Positions 34,322 through 46,380 of a stretch of DNA of 64,000 nucleotides are shown piece by piece (position 1 is the stretch's first letter; every line of letters starts with the position of its first letter). Under the pieces are notes generated by a model. The model was not told the DNA's origin and ran no database searches. It was given only the letters and a program-made list of their open reading frames with translations. The translations under genes were made by a program, and so were the position numbers. The DNA is taken from NCBI GenBank assembly GCA_963989245.1, contig CAXDII010000003.1:310001-374000 (forward strand). Direction: 5' to 3'. The DNA is from Nansenia antarctica (lineage: Eukaryota > Chordata > Actinopteri > Argentiniformes > Microstomatidae).

Positions 34322-35279
34322 TAATTAACTACTAAATTGAAGTAAATTTAAAGTTGTTTCCGTCCATGATTGGAAGATTGTATAGCCCATATGCAAATGA
34401 GAGAAATACTAGTGAAAGGCTATCTCCCAGCTAACACAGTTACGCAGTGCTTAATTTGTAAATCTGGAGGTGCCGGAGCAAAAAGTGCTCCGGTGACAGA
34501 GGCAACCAAAGCCTCTGAAAGGTCCCGGAGCGCAAAAAAAACGTCAACAATAAAAGTCCCCAGTGTCGCGTTATGGTGTTAAATAACCCATTAGACCTAG
34601 GTTGCATCAACGCGTTGCCCATGCCCACAGGTTTACTGTTTGAAGTAAATTGAACCATATGCACAAACATAGTTTAATTAGTTGGTTGCAATAAAAGCCT
34701 ATATTTTGGATTGATATCTCTACTGTATTTATTTGATTTCGTTTGACAAAAATATAGAAAAAATATTTAATAATGATAATAAAAATATTTAATAATGTGT
34801 ATATATATATATACACTGTCAACTGTTTCTTTTAGGAATATAAGATTTTCAATTCCATCTCGAAAATGATCTATCTAGGCAGTACTCAAGTTGTAAAAGA
34901 AAATCAGGGGAGGTGGTGGATTTTATCATATGAGGACAATTTTAGCATCCCCTCAGCGTCAGTGACTTCAGTGTCAGTAACTTGGTAAAAATGTCATTGC
35001 ATGTGTGCGTGCCCCCTCACACCTTAAAATAGCAGTAATACCACGTTCATTGATAAAATGACAAAGTATGGAAAGAGGGGGACGATTTTGTCTGTTTTTA
35101 TTTCTGGGGGGATGCCATCCCCTCTCAACTCGAGTGCTGCTTATACTGTAATAATATAATGGTCTTATTCTTATCAGGTGGTCTTATTCTTATATGGCTG
35201 CTCACTCCCTTTGCGAACTCCCAGACACCGGAGAAAATCCAGTATAATTTAGCGCGTGGCCGGCCAAGGTCCGTTGTGG
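34322..35279. other. No gene recognised
   Basis: AT-rich sequence with a short piece at 35037-35090 (CCACGTTCATTGATAAAATG) that also occurs at 20975 and 21930, so it is another relic of the same dispersed repeat. Confidence 0.45.
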
Positions 35280-35860
35280 AACGCACTACACAGTAAATCT
35301 TGCAGTGCTAAAGTAACACTTAAAGAGTTACATTTAACACTATTCCGGAGTGTATATGGTCCTACTCCAAATTGGATTTAAACTGACTCTTTCCCTAGTG
35401 TTAACATTTTAAATAGAGTAAAAAAGTAACTGGTGTACACTGTTTTGTGTTGTTTAAACTTAACACTACAGGTTAATTAGCTCTGTGGAGTGTTAATATC
35501 ACTCCCAGTAGTGTTGATAATTCACTCTTCTGTGATAACAAATCAACTCTGATTGAGTTAAATTCCTATGCTCATTAACACTGCATTGAGTTATTAAACG
35601 TTAACACTGGAGGGTCAGTTGACTCAGATAAGTGTTGATTTTACACACTGCTGTGTTGATAATTTACTCTCTTACAGTGAAAAACCAACTCTGATAGAGT
35701 AGAATTTTAACATCAATTAACACTGCATGATGTCAAAGAAACTTGCCACTATTTGTTAAATAAAATCTGTGTGGTGTTATTTTTACACTTACCGGTAATT
35801 TAAAAGTCTAACTACAAATATTCCATGAAGTGAGTAAAAATGACAACTTAACACAAATTA
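35280..35860. repeat. Degenerate array of AGTGTTAA / TTAACACT motifs
   Basis: Many diverged units with GTGTTAA and TTAACACT in alternating orientation, about 60-90 bp apart. Looks like an old satellite-like repeat. No coding sequence. Confidence 0.6.
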
Positions 35861-36058
35861 ATGCATTCAACAACTTTATTTTCAGCTCCCAACCATGTGA
35901 GCCCAAAATATGAAAAGATGGAGATTATACCATCATATACAAATTCACATCAAATGCACTGTGGGGGACATGGCGCATTCTAGCCTGCAGGTAGAGCTAA
36001 GCTTTAGTGGAATGGGGATGATGGGATGATTGGCAGCAGGTGTCGCCAGTCAAACCAC

Positions 36059-36182
36059 CATCCACATGACTATTTCACCTGTGTGTTTGTCCCTCTTGGC
36101 AGGGAATGAGACAGAGGAATCCGGAGAGCAGGCAGAGGAACGAGCCAAGAGGGACAAACACACACAGGTGAAAGTCATGTGG
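36059..36182. repeat. Long hairpin (about 39-bp stem)
   Basis: Left arm CCACATGACTATTTCACCTG continuing TGTGTTTGTCCCTCTTGGC; right arm is its near-perfect reverse complement, ending at GTCATGTGG. The loop is about 44 bases. It lies directly before the zinc-finger ORF at 36179. Confidence 0.85.
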
Positions 36183-38870
36183 CAACGGAGAGCCGAAAGG
36201 GCGAAACACCGGGCGCTAAGAAATGTGTTCACACTGGATGTAGCTGTGTGTTTGGTACTTTTTCTGGTTTTAGGAAACATTTAAACACTAAACACACTGA
36301 TAATTTTGACCAACAGGTTGACACTGATGTTCCTTTAAGCAGTGTAGAAGAGGGGGTGACAGATGGTCTAGTTGAGACGTCGACATCTTATCTTTTAAGA
36401 AAGTCCAATAAGAGCACCATAGATATATGTGCCACTGCTGTCGCACAACTCAAAGCAGGTGGATTAAGTCAGTCTAGTGTAAATAGTTTTGTGTCATCCA
36501 TGGAAGAAGTTTTTTTTTTTTTTGAACTTTAAATTTTTATTATAATTTTCTTTTATCAAGTGCAGTCAAACAATATTTCACAACATATTGATGTTACATA
36601 AAGGTGTCACGGGTAAGTCGCAAAGGAATAACAGTCCATGAATATCTTTCTTAAAAATAAATAATAACAATAAAGTAAAAGAAGAAAAAACAAACAACAA
36701 AAATAATCCCTAATTTCCTCGCTGGCATTAACAACCACAACAGCCAATAAACAGAATCATTATCACCATTATCAACAACAGCAGCAGTGTGACAACAGTA
36801 ACAATAACAACAACCAACCATGGTAAGAGAAAAGAAAGGGAAAAAATAAATAAAAATAAAAATATAAATAAACACATCTGCATATCAGTCAGATCAAATG
36901 AAAATGTAGTGCAATGGATGACCATCTATTAAGGAATGTGTCTAATTTTTATTTCAATAGTGCTGTTGTACGTTCCATGTTGTAGACTTGTTGGATTCTT
37001 TCCCTCCATTGTATAACTGTTGGGGGGTGTGGCTTCAGCCAGGAGGTTGTGATTGCCTTGTTAGCTATTAAGAGAAGGATTCTCAGTTGGTATGTTTGGC
37101 TGTTTTCTTCAAGATCAGCTGGGAGTATCCCTAATATGAAATGTGATGGTTCTAGAGGTAGATCTATAGAGAGACATTTTTTTATTTCTCTTTGTATATT
37201 TTGCCAGTATTCTAATATCTTTGGGCAGTCCCAAAATATATGCGTGTGATCTCCAACCATGTCACAACCCCTCCAGCAGTGATCTGAGGTGGTGCTCCAT
37301 TTCGATGTTATAAGTGGAGTGTAAAAGTATCTCATTTTAATTTTCCATCCAAATTCCTTCCAGTTTGGGCTATTGGTTACCTTATGTCCCTGACTGCATG
37401 AAATCTCTCATTGCTCATCTGAAATGATTGTGTTCATTTCTAGTTCCCATTTTTCTTTAATATCTAAGTTATCTTCTTTTAACTCTTCCTGCAATATCTT
37501 GTAGATACGTGATATGAACTTTGTCTTCACTGTTCCTTTAGTTGTTAATATAAAGAGGTGTTCTAGTTGTGTTGGTAATGAGCAGAGCTGTTCCCATTCT
37601 TGGTGATGTTGTAAATAGTGTCTTTGCAAGTATCTATAGAAGTCTTGATTTGGTAAGTCATATTCCTCTTTGAGTTGTTCAAATGATTTGAGGACTGCTT
37701 TGTCAAATAGCTGGTCCAGAACCACTAAACCCCTTTCCTTCCATTTCAGAAATCCCTTGTCTAACCTAGCTGGAGGAAACTCACAGTTGTTTGCTATCAT
37801 TATAGCTCTGGAAGTGGCCATGGGAAGTTGTAGCTTTTTCCTCACAGTTGACCATATTTGTAAAGTGTTTTTGCTCCATACATTTGTAACTTTCTTTTCC
37901 CCCCATATGTCTTGGTTTAAGAATGGTATTGTATGTAAAGGTACATTTGGGCATTCACTCTGCTCCATTCCCACCCATATAGTGTCAGTGTCTTGGGATA
38001 TCCATGCAATCATTGCTCTGAGTTGGGCTGCCCAGTAATATGTTTTCAGGCTAGGTAGGTCCAGACCTCCTCTTTCTTTTGTGCAGAGTAGTCTTTTAAA
38101 TTTAAGTCTGGGTCGTTTGCCTTGCCAAATGAACCTGGACAACCATTTATCCAATACAGAGAAGGTGGAAACAGGAACATAAATAGGTAGTGATTGGAAG
38201 AGGAATAGCAACCTTGGTAAAATATTCATTCTTATACTTTCTATTCTTCCTATCAAGGAGAGTGGTAGGATTTCCCAGAAGAAGTCTTTTTTGATATTCA
38301 TAGTCAGGCTAAAGATGCAGCTTTACAGTGCGTATCCTCACAGGACACAGATAGTAAAGAAAAAATAGAACAATCCTTTAAAACATTTGGAAAACCCATT
38401 CACACCTTTAAATTCTGAAGCTAAAAGAAACAAACACTTAAAAGGAAAATGGGGAAGTGTTGTACCTATTGAAAAGGTGCTTGGCACACGATTTGACAGT
38501 AGAAGAAACAGAACTACAAGAACATATGACCAGGTTATTGTAACTGATAAGTTCGCATATGTTCCCATTTTGGAAACACTTAAGAACATTTTTCAAAATC
38601 CAGAACGTGCAGACATGTTCAAGCCCAGGCACATTCACAAGGAAGGTGTGTATGCAGATTTAAGAGATGCCACCTATTTGAAAGAAAGTCCCCTATTTTC
38701 TGTAGAAAAAGATGCCTTGCAGATTCAGCTGTTTTATGACGACTTTGAAACGGCAAATCCCTTGGGCTCTAAAAAGGGCTTACATAAATTAGGTGCTATA
38801 TTTTACATTAAGAAATTTCCCCCCAATCTTTAATTCCTCTTTGATTAATATTAAATTGGGACCTTGGCCC
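36179..38870 (+). pseudogene. Uncharacterised zinc-finger ORF split by an L1
   Basis: The first part (36179-36510) opens at GTG, not ATG, and holds a C2H2-like finger (CVHTGCSCVFG...FRKHLNTKH) and a serine-rich helix (SVNSFVSSMEEV). The reading continues after the L1 at about 38299 (HSQAKDAALQC), shifts frame near 38385, and runs through DKFAYVPILETLK, YADLRDATYLKESPLF and QLFYDDFETANPLGSKKGLHKLG, then shifts again near 38800 (LYFTLRNFPPIFNSSL). The YDD...NPLGSKK...HKLG block looks conserved and belongs to a multi-copy protein group I cannot name. It is probably transposon-derived. Two frameshifts plus the insertion make it a relic. Confidence 0.5.
36511..38299 (-). mobile_element. L1 LINE 3' portion, 5'-truncated
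   Basis: A T run at 36510-36523 is the minus-strand A tail. Two open parts on the minus strand (38301-37408, 37335-36949) form the L1 ORF2 region after the RT: LPLSLIGRIESIRMNILPRL, FIWQGKRPRLKF, RGGLDLPSLKTYYWAAQL, then DHTHIFWDCPKI and a C-terminus RIQQVYNMERTT. One frame change separates them. It interrupts the ORF at 36179-38870 with little or no target duplication. Confidence 0.85.
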
Positions 38871-39187
38871 CGCCGAGACACAACCAGAAACGAGCAGTCA
38901 TCATCCGGTTCCATAAATTCCAGGACCGGGAGTTTGTGTATCAGTCCAGTAAACAGGCTACCATCACACATGACGAGATCAGGGGCAATTTCACCGCAAT
39001 AGGTGCATACCGCGGCTTCCAGCTAAATCCATGCAAGATGAGAGTCCTATACAATGGGAGGATACACCTGTTGAAAACACCAACAGAGGCGAAGGAGTTT
39101 TTGGCTAAAAACACCCGGGAAAGCGTGAGTCCTTCTGTAGGAGCCATTTTAGTCCTACATGTTATTTATGTTAATCTTCTAATATGA
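38866..39187 (+). pseudogene. L1 ORF1 C-terminal fragment
   Basis: PRHNQKRAVIIRFHKFQDRE, then EFVYQSSK and LNPCKMRVLYNG, ending in TPTEAKEFL, fit the RNA-binding C-terminal part of L1 ORF1. About 20 residues of the middle are missing. It abuts the preceding ORF without a recognisable junction. Confidence 0.65.
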
Positions 39188-40250
39188 ATTTTGAGTTATT
39201 GATTTATGATATTGATTGCTTTAATTTAATTATGATAATATTTGCTTCTAAGCCTATATTCCCTATTTTATGTTATTTAGATTGTTCCTTGTGGTCATTC
39301 CCCCCTGGTGGTTGGGATGAATGAATATTGGGGATATAAGGGAACAGGAAGGGGATTGTTAATTGGGAGCAAACAAAGTTTCAACGACAGTAATTGACAG
39401 TTCAGGACAACACGGTTGTGGACAGTAATTGACAGTTCAGGACAACACGGTTGTGAACAGTAATTGACAGTTCAATACTAATGGACAGTAGTTTTGTGGA
39501 CAGCTATAGACTTACTGACAGGATCGTTAATGTGGACTATGCTGATGGAGATATATTTATTTTGAGTAAATAAAGGAACGTGTTTATTTTTATACACGCG
39601 TCACTCTGCCTTTTTTGGATACTGTTTGTTGGAACCTACGACTCACCCAATGTAGAGTCTATTTGGATAATTAAGAAGCCTCTACATTTAAGTTGAAACT
39701 TTCGCTCTATTGTTTTGGAAGGACAACGCAGGTGCATTCAAGTGGAAACTTTACGCACCTGCTCGAAAAATGTGTATCTATTGTTTGGAAGGACAACGCA
39801 AGTGGATCACAGAACGCGCTATATGACCATCGTTTCGTGAGTAGAACAAAGCTGAAATGCCCATGCTCTGCTCTGCCCTGGGACAAATTGTTTGATACAA
39901 TGTTTGATGTTTGATGGAAGCGCTTGTGAAGTGTTGATAACGTGGATGTCTGTCAAAGCCGACAATTGAATAATTGGGGCGGGAAGGAATTCAAGCGCTT
40001 ACGTACCTCAATGAAAGCGCTGCTTTTCACCGTCAATATAAAACTGTCACGTTGTTCCATGCAATAAAACAACATTACGGCTCTATCTATCTTGAACTAT
40101 GACATCTAGCTGTTCCACATGATTGTGATGGCTGATGCTCTGTCTCGGGCATTTTGAGCCATGAGCAGTAAATGGTAATGTACGTCTTCGGTATACTTAC
40201 CACATTGGTGTAGCCATTTGTCTCATGGGTTACTGGGAATTTATGAATTT
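39188..40250 (+). other. Leader or LTR-like region before the BEL/Pao gag
   Basis: It includes a short direct repeat (AATTGACAGTTCAGGACAAC, about 2.5 copies at 39385-39470), a CAATAAAAC signal near 40063, and no frames. A 5' LTR may lie here, but I cannot define its ends or a primer-binding site. Confidence 0.3.
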
Positions 40251-40278
40251 TATCTAAATAGAGGACTTGTGCGACGTA

Positions 40279-40992
40279 ATGGACGTCGAAAGTAACACAA
40301 AACCGGACGAAGGTCCAATTAAAAATGCTAATGAAACATTAACTAAATTAATTGGGACACGCAGAGGGAATCTGAGTGCTTTGACAAGAAAAATGAACGA
40401 AATAAAAGCTCTGATGCAAGAGAATGATGTTGAAAATGTTGTCAATCGTATGGATGTGTTCAATACAAATCTCAATGAATTCAAACGACTTCATAAATCA
40501 GTGCAAGTGCTTCTCCCTGAGGAGGAGAAAGGGTACGACCAGACGGACTGGTATGAACCAAAAATTTAACGTTTTATGGAATTTCAAGATGAACTTGATG
40601 TATGGATACAGGCTGCAATGGATGTTCAACCTAAACAACACACAACTGAATCTCTGCACCATGATACTGTTCGGCCTCGTGACAGTGTCTCACAGACATC
40701 TAATAGAAGCTCCAATAGGAGTACATCATCTTCTGCACGCATAAAGGCAGAAGCAGAGAGAGCTGCTTTGCTGGCACGTGCAGCTTCCATGGAGAAAAAA
40801 CATGCTCTTGAAATGGAGGAGGCTAAATTCACAGCGGAATTAAAAGCCAGAAGAGAGCGACTGGACATGGAAATTACCCTTGCTGCTTCCACTGCTAGAC
40901 TCAAGGTGTTGAAGGATGAGAGCTCATCTCAAGTGTCTCATACAAGGCTACCAAAGGATGGCATGAATGCATATCTGGAGGGTGCCCAGTGA
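40279..40992 (+). pseudogene. BEL/Pao LTR retrotransposon gag N-terminus
   Basis: ATG at 40279. The sequence LTKLIGTRRGNLSALTRKMN, then a stop at 40567-40569, then MEFQDELDVWIQAAMDV, and a charged helix RIKAEAERAALLARAA...KKHALEMEEAKF. This lysine/glutamate-rich helix following a short alpha-helical domain is the usual start of fish BEL/Pao polyproteins. Protease, RT and integrase are absent; sequence changes at 41060 to a hAT relic. Confidence 0.65.
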
Positions 40993-41059
40993 AGGAGGAG
41001 GAGGAAGAAGTGATGGTGAAAGAGGAAGAGGAAGAAAAAACTATGATGGTGAAAGAAGT

Positions 41060-41720
41060 AGTGTTGCACGATATACCGGTACCAACGATATACCGCGGTG
41101 CCAAAATGTCACGGTGCCTACTATACCATAAGCTTTATACAACGGTACTACCGTGGAATACTATACTACCGTGTTGAACACGGTACCAGCGGGGCAATGT
41201 GTTACCTCTATTACCAAATTCACTGGTTCTGCTAATGAGGACAAGACTGGCTCGCGACACCGTTGTGACAGATCCCAGTTTGTTTGCTCGCGCACATCTC
41301 CGCAGTCACAATATTACCTTATATATTGACGTTATCTGGATGTCTGTCTGGGCGCGAGCCAGTCTTCTCAGTATCGTCATGGCAGAAGCGTTCCCTACCC
41401 ATAGCGTCGCACCATCAACGCCAAAATTACTAAAGAAAACTAACTCAAAAAGTTTTATCTGGAACTATTTTGGTTTTAAACCAGATCGCGAAGGTAAAGC
41501 AATAGATGATGGCCGTCCGTTCTGCAGGAGATGCAATCATGCCATACAGGCAAAAGGAGGCAACACGTCAAACTTAATAAAGCACCTACAATGTCGTCAT
41601 CCAGACCTTGCACTGGAATACAAGCAAGCTAATGAGGTTAGTATGGCTTTATTTGTTATAATTATCTGTGTTCTTGCAATTAGCTAATATTACAAAAATG
41701 AATGAATAAACTTCTTAGCT
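41060..41720 (+). mobile_element. hAT fragment with BED finger exon
   Basis: The left end TAGTGTTGCACGATATACCG is a hAT-like terminus. The exon from ATG 41379 to about 41635 encodes SKSFIWNYFGFKPD, CRRCNHAIQAKGGNTSNLIK and HLQCRHPDL (a BED finger), ending at AATGAG|GTTAG. No right end and no catalytic part are seen. Confidence 0.7.
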
Positions 41721-42272
41721 AAAGTGTGCGGCAGCACTGCTGCTGTTGCTGGCTAACCAGACTTTGTCACTGCGGTCGGCAGTCGGCGAACGCGATTAGA
41801 TTTAATATTGACGAGAAGTTCAAGACGATCTTGTCTGAAGTTTGGATTCTGGTAGTGACGTAGGATCCCGCCGGTTGGAGACCCCACCGGTTGGGCGACC
41901 ACTACCTTCCTGAACCCGTACAGGTACAGCTGGTTGGTGAAGCTGTGGAAGTTAAGGCCCTTGCACACCAACGCGTTTTTTAAGCGCGTTTTTTTACGTC
42001 CGTTAAAAAAATAAATTAGAACTCATGTTGTGTCAACCACGCTTGCACACCAATCCGTAATTATTCGTCCGTCAAAAAAAAAAACGCAACAGGTTCGATT
42101 TTCTGCGTTTTCGCGTCCATCAAAAGCGTTTTGAGAGTAGTTTTTTTTTTAACTCTGGCCAACTCTGGCCACCGTACGAATGTACACTGAGGTAAACAGT
42201 GAGAGACATCTCTGAGGTAAATAGTGAGAGACACCACTGAGGTAAAGTAAAGTGATAAAATAAGAGAAAGTG

Positions 42273-42993
42273 ATGGCCTCCGAGAAGCTAATACTACTTG
42301 TGTCAGAGCACAAAGCTCTTTATGAAAAAAAGAGCCGTGATTACAAAGATTCAGAATATAAAGACAGAATATGGCAGAGTATTGGAGAGCAGACTGGAAT
42401 CGGGAATGGTATGTATTGATTACGAAAGATTAGACTAGTGGTCATTATTAGTTTTTCGTTTTTATTTTTTTATTTTTAAATCATGTTCGAAATAAAAGAT
42501 TCATTCATTCATTCATTCGTAGACTAGTGATTGTGTTCTGGGTAGCTAGCTAGTTAGGTATGAATGCCATTTAGCAATAAGCTGTCTTGTTTTACTGTAT
42601 AAAGCAGGGGAAGTGAAGAAAATGTGGCGCAACTTGCGGGACACATACATGCGCAAGAAGAGGGATGACAAATGTACAAGCGGTCAGGGAGCAAGAGTCA
42701 ATAAAAAATGGAAGTACATGGAGGCAATGTCCTTCCTAGAATCGTCCACTACAAAGAGAACGTAAAGTTAGCCTATCCAGAAATGCACAACAACAATGAT
42801 GATGATGCTTACAGCAGAGTGCAACTTATTAGCCACACAGTATGGTTTCATAACGCAGATAACGCCTTCTTTCAACAGATCAGACAGTAATGTTCAATTT
42901 GATGAGGAGGATGAAACAGAGGATAAGGAGGACACACAGACAGAGAGGTCCAGTGTAGGGAAGGAGACAGAGCAGACCAGCTCAGCCTCTTCA
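42273..42993 (+). CDS. Harbinger MADF (Myb-like) accessory protein, three exons
   Basis: Exons 42273-42408, 42608-42761 and about 42880-42993, with phases joining. MADF motifs: LILLVSEHKALYEKK, YKDRIWQSIGEQ, then VKKMWRNLRDTYMRKKR and KKWKYMEAMSFL. The third exon is acidic (FDEEDETEDKEDTQ). In PIF/Harbinger elements this protein brings the transposase to DNA. The end of the gene is not seen; without the splice at 42762 a stop follows at once. Confidence 0.75.
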
Positions 42994-43119
42994 GGTATAA
43001 CAAGTTGAGATTTTTTTTTTTAATCATTTGCACCTACCACTGGTGTGTATAACTCAACATTAGTTATATTTAGAGGATATGCATTTGGTTTAATACATCG
43101 TTTTGCATGCATGTGCTTC

Positions 43120-43330
43120 CTCCTCTGTGCATGCAAAACTATGGATTAAATCCATTGGCCTTTTGTAAACCCTGAAGCGCTGGGTCAGAATGCCGAATGC
43201 ATTTTCTGAGATGCGGCGTGCTCTTGACAGGCGGAGGTTGAAGACGCGCTTGTCCTCTTCAAAAAAAAAAAGTTCGCAACGTAAAAAAACGCAACGGACT
43301 CCGCAACGGACCAGTGTGCAAGGTCTCTGT
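43120..43330 (-). pseudogene. Harbinger transposase C-terminal relic
   Basis: The minus strand reads DKRVFNLRLSRARRISENAF then GILTQRFRVYKRPMDL, the conserved last block of the DDE_4-type Harbinger transposase. The catalytic part upstream is deleted. Confidence 0.8.
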
Positions 43331-43580
43331 GCGTAACGTTTTTTTTCAGATGACGGATTAAAAATACGCGTGCGTAAACGCACGCATTGGTGTGCAAAGG
43401 CCTTTAGACGTTTTGAAAACGTCCATGTTTTGAAGATATTAACCACAAAAATTTTTTTTTTTACCGGTAACTCTTTTCTCTACTTTGTCACTGCGGTCGG
43501 CAGTCGGCGAACGCGATTAGATTTAATATTGACGAGAAGTTCAAGACGATCTTGTCTGAAGTTTGGATTCTGGTAGTGAC

Positions 43581-44435
43581 CAGTTGATGCCGGTAACGCT
43601 AATCTGAATACTTTTTTCAGTAACGAGTATTCTAACGCGATACTATTTCCAAATCAGTAATCGGATTAAAGTTACTTATTCAAGTGACTGTGCGTTACTA
43701 TTGCGTTACTACCTCATAACTTAGGCTAAATGCAGTATTTCTTTGTAATGTTCGATAGTTAACAAACATTTGTTTGCTTTTCTCGTGTCTTGGGGAGTGA
43801 CGTCAGTGCTCACGTTTTCAACACGAGGTTGCAGCAGAATCGCTCACGTGTATCACCACGCTGATTGCACAGTGTAAACAGAAGAATGGAGCGAGAACAG
43901 AGATATGCGTTAAATAGCTGGAAATATAAGGATTATTTTGAGTTTGTGTCAGCAAAGGATGACAAGAACATAAATGTTCGTTGTACACTCTGTGCTGGCA
44001 AGAAAATATTGTCCTGTGGTAAAAGCCTGAATGGTCAGGGTAGGTTTTAGGTTTTGTGAAACCACTCCTTGCTAGTTACTGTTAAATAAAGATTATATTT
44101 ATTTTATTGTTTAAAAACAAGTATTTATGTTGGGTGAGGCAAAGACTCTTTATTTTGTTGTTTTAAGTTATTGTTTAAAGTTTAATTATGTAATTTAAGT
44201 TACTGTTAAAATAAAGTGAGTTTTGGCAAAACCAGTTTTCATTTTTATGTTGCGGGGGGGGGGGGGGGGGGTCGGGTGCCTAGGCAGCTGCCAATAGTAA
44301 GTAAAAAAGTAACTAGTAATCTAACTTAGTTACTTTTAAAATCAAGTAATCAGTAAAGTAACTAGATTACTTTTTAAAGGAGTAATCAGTAATCAGTAAT
44401 CAGAATACTTTTTCAAAGTAACTGTGGCAACACTG
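43581..44435 (+). mobile_element. hAT element with 8-bp duplication
   Basis: GTAGTGAC flanks it at 43573-43580 and 44436-44443, and the uninterrupted copy at 41850 has the single site. Ends start CAGTTGATGCCGGTAACGC and finish TGTGGCAACACTG. Inside, an ATG at 43886 opens a BED-like finger start (ALNSWKYKDYFEFV; VRCTLCAGKK). A G run occurs near 44253. No catalytic core: non-autonomous. Confidence 0.9.
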
Positions 44436-44696
44436 GTAGTGACGTAGGATCCCGCCGGTTGGAGACCCCGCCGGTTGGGCGACCACTACCTTCCTGAACC
44501 CGTACAGGTACAGCTGGTTGGTGAAGCTGTGGAAGTTAGACGTTTTGAAGATATTAACCACAAAAAAAAAAAACAATGTACCGGTAACTCTTTTCTCTAC
44601 TTTGTCACTGCGGTCGGCAGTCGGCGAACGCGATTAGATTTAATATTGACGAGAAGTTCAAGACGATCTTGTCTGAAGTTTGGATTCTGGTAGCCT

Positions 44697-45001
44697 GTTT
44701 TAAATCTGCAGTGGTTAAACCCCTATTAAAGAAACCGGGTCTAGACCCACTCTCACTGGCAAGTTATAGACCTGTCTCGAATTTGGCTTTTTTATCTAAG
44801 GTTTTTGAAAAAGTGGTCTCAAAACAGCTTGTAGATTTTCTGTCTTCAAATAATCTGTTTGAGCCACTACAGTCGGCATTCCGCACCAACCACTCTACTG
44901 AAACAGCACTCACTAAGGTGGTAAATGACTTACTATTGACGGTCGACTCAGGCTCAACATCTGTTCTTTTATTGTTGGACCTGAGCGCTGCTTTTGACAA
45001 C
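44697..45001 (+). pseudogene. L2-like LINE RT fragment
   Basis: It reads FKSAVVKPLLKKPGLDP, SYRPVSNLAFLSKVFEK, LQSAFRTNHSTETAL and LLLLDLSAAFD, then stops abruptly where the tandem array starts. The preceding RT blocks and everything after FD are lost. Confidence 0.8.
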
Positions 45002-45560
45002 CATGTGCACTCAGAGCTTCATAAACTATGAACAAGGTAAATAGCCTATTAGTAGATAATAATATGATGTGTACCAAACATGTCAGCTCTGCGGTGTTCT
45101 CTCGGCGGGACAGCCGGGTGAGGAACCAGAGCAGACCAGAGGAGGAAACACAGGTTAACCCCAACCTGATAACAACCACTGACATTGACCGGAACACGAC
45201 CACCCTGCCCCAGCCAATGTGATACTGGTGACACCTCCCCCACAACCCTGCGCATGAACACAACAGTACCCAAAACATACATGGAGGCTGTGGGCCGGAT
45301 ATTGAAGATGAACAAGGGCAGCATTAAGATGCCAAGCATGGATGATGCTGTGGCGGAGGAACCCCAGAGGAAGGTGTTCAGGGCCAGAATGACAATGAAA
45401 AACAGTGATCGACAGCAACTGGGGTTTCTCCACACTACTCTCCCCCCCCGGTGCTCTGCGCCATCCCCACCCCAGCTCCTACCACTGGAAAATGGCAAGC
45501 ACACTGAAGATGAAGCGCCCATGGAGTTGGGTGAAGAAAATGAAGGGATGGCAGAGGGAG

Positions 45561-46380
45561 TGTTGTGAATCCCTCTTCGGCTCCGCCCCCTCCTGCCTCG
45601 TTGGCGCTCGTTGAGCCTCATCAGGCTCAAGTGGAGACAGCTGGACCTTCCACAGCAGGTGGCTATCAACTCAGGAAGAGGCAGCCCTATAAAGAGCCCC
45701 AGAAACCTTCCTCCGACGCTTGATTGTTTTGACCCATGTGGTTAGTTGTTTGGCTCTCCCTGTTGGCTATTCTAGTTCTAGTAAGTTTCACTTCCGAGTT
45801 TTGTTTGTTTGTTATTTTGTTAACTCTAGTTGTTTTCTTTGTTTACCCTCGCTCCCCAAAGGAACCTGCCTTCCCTGCCTAGACCCCTGCCTGCCTATCG
45901 ACTACGTCTCCTGCCTATGCCCCAGCCTGCCTGCCGACTACTCCTCCTGCCTAACCCCCAGCCTGCCTGCCGACTAATCCCCCTGCCTAACCCCCCCCCC
46001 CCCCCCCCCCCCCCGTCTGCCTGCCGACATCCTCTCCTGCCTAACCCCCCCCTTGCCTGCCTGCTGACTATTCCCCCTCTCTGCTCTGGACTGGTTAGTA
46101 CACATAAATTTTTCAACACTTCACTCATCTACATATCTACACCACACTAGCTCTTGCACGCTAGACACTCACACTCAGACACAGAGTACAGTCCCACTCA
46201 CACCTCATTTACATTTTCTAGTTCTCTGGCATCCACACATTCCCCCCACTTAGGTCCCGTTAGAGTAGGTTTATTATTTTGTCCATTTGTTAATAAATCC
46301 TTTTATTGTTATTTGCCTCTTGTGTCCGTCTGTTCTGGGGTTCTGCCACACTTGACTCTTTTCCTAGTTACAACATAACA
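45561..46380 (+). mobile_element. Solo LTR in unit 1
   Basis: Starts TGTTGTGAATCCC and ends CAACATAACA. It is flanked by GGGAG (45556-45560, 46381-46385), a 5-bp duplication; the empty site is in unit 3. It has a TATAAAG box near 45690 and an AATAAA near 46292. It also contains repeats of TGCCTGCCGACT and a C run. It is probably Gypsy- or ERV-like, but the family is not proven. Confidence 0.88.

Larger units (their letters stand above)
41955..43403. mobile_element. PIF/Harbinger element with TTA duplication
   Basis: Ends AGGCCCTTGCACACCAACGCG and its inverted partner (AGGCCTTTGCACACCAATGCG). TTA is present at 41952-41954 and 43404-43406, and the undisturbed copy at 44530 reads GAAGTTAGACG, confirming the 3-bp target duplication. 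It encodes a MADF protein on the plus strand and a transposase relic on the minus strand, as usual for Harbinger. It is internally deleted. Confidence 0.92.
41763..44696 (+). repeat. Tandem 262-bp unit, three partial copies, with two insertions
   Basis: A block starting TTGTCACTGCGGTCGGCAGT and ending at GGTAGTGACGTAGGATCCCG occurs at 41763, 43479 and 44600. A second block ending GGTGAAGCTGTGGAAGTTAG is at 41859 and 44443. The order shows an ordinary tandem unit of about 262 bp broken by the Harbinger (41955-43403) and hAT (43581-44435) elements. Confidence 0.75.

Noticed and set aside
40279..40992. Host coiled-coil protein
   Set aside because: The layout and sequence fit the BEL/Pao gag start, and a stop lies in the middle.
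41060..41720. Host ZBED gene
   Set aside because: A single BED exon after a hAT-like terminus, no catalytic or dimerisation part, surrounded by relics.
45049..45669. 206-codon minus-strand frames repeated in each array unit
   Set aside because: Shadows of the plus-strand Copia segment; their repeated occurrence only reflects the tandem duplication.
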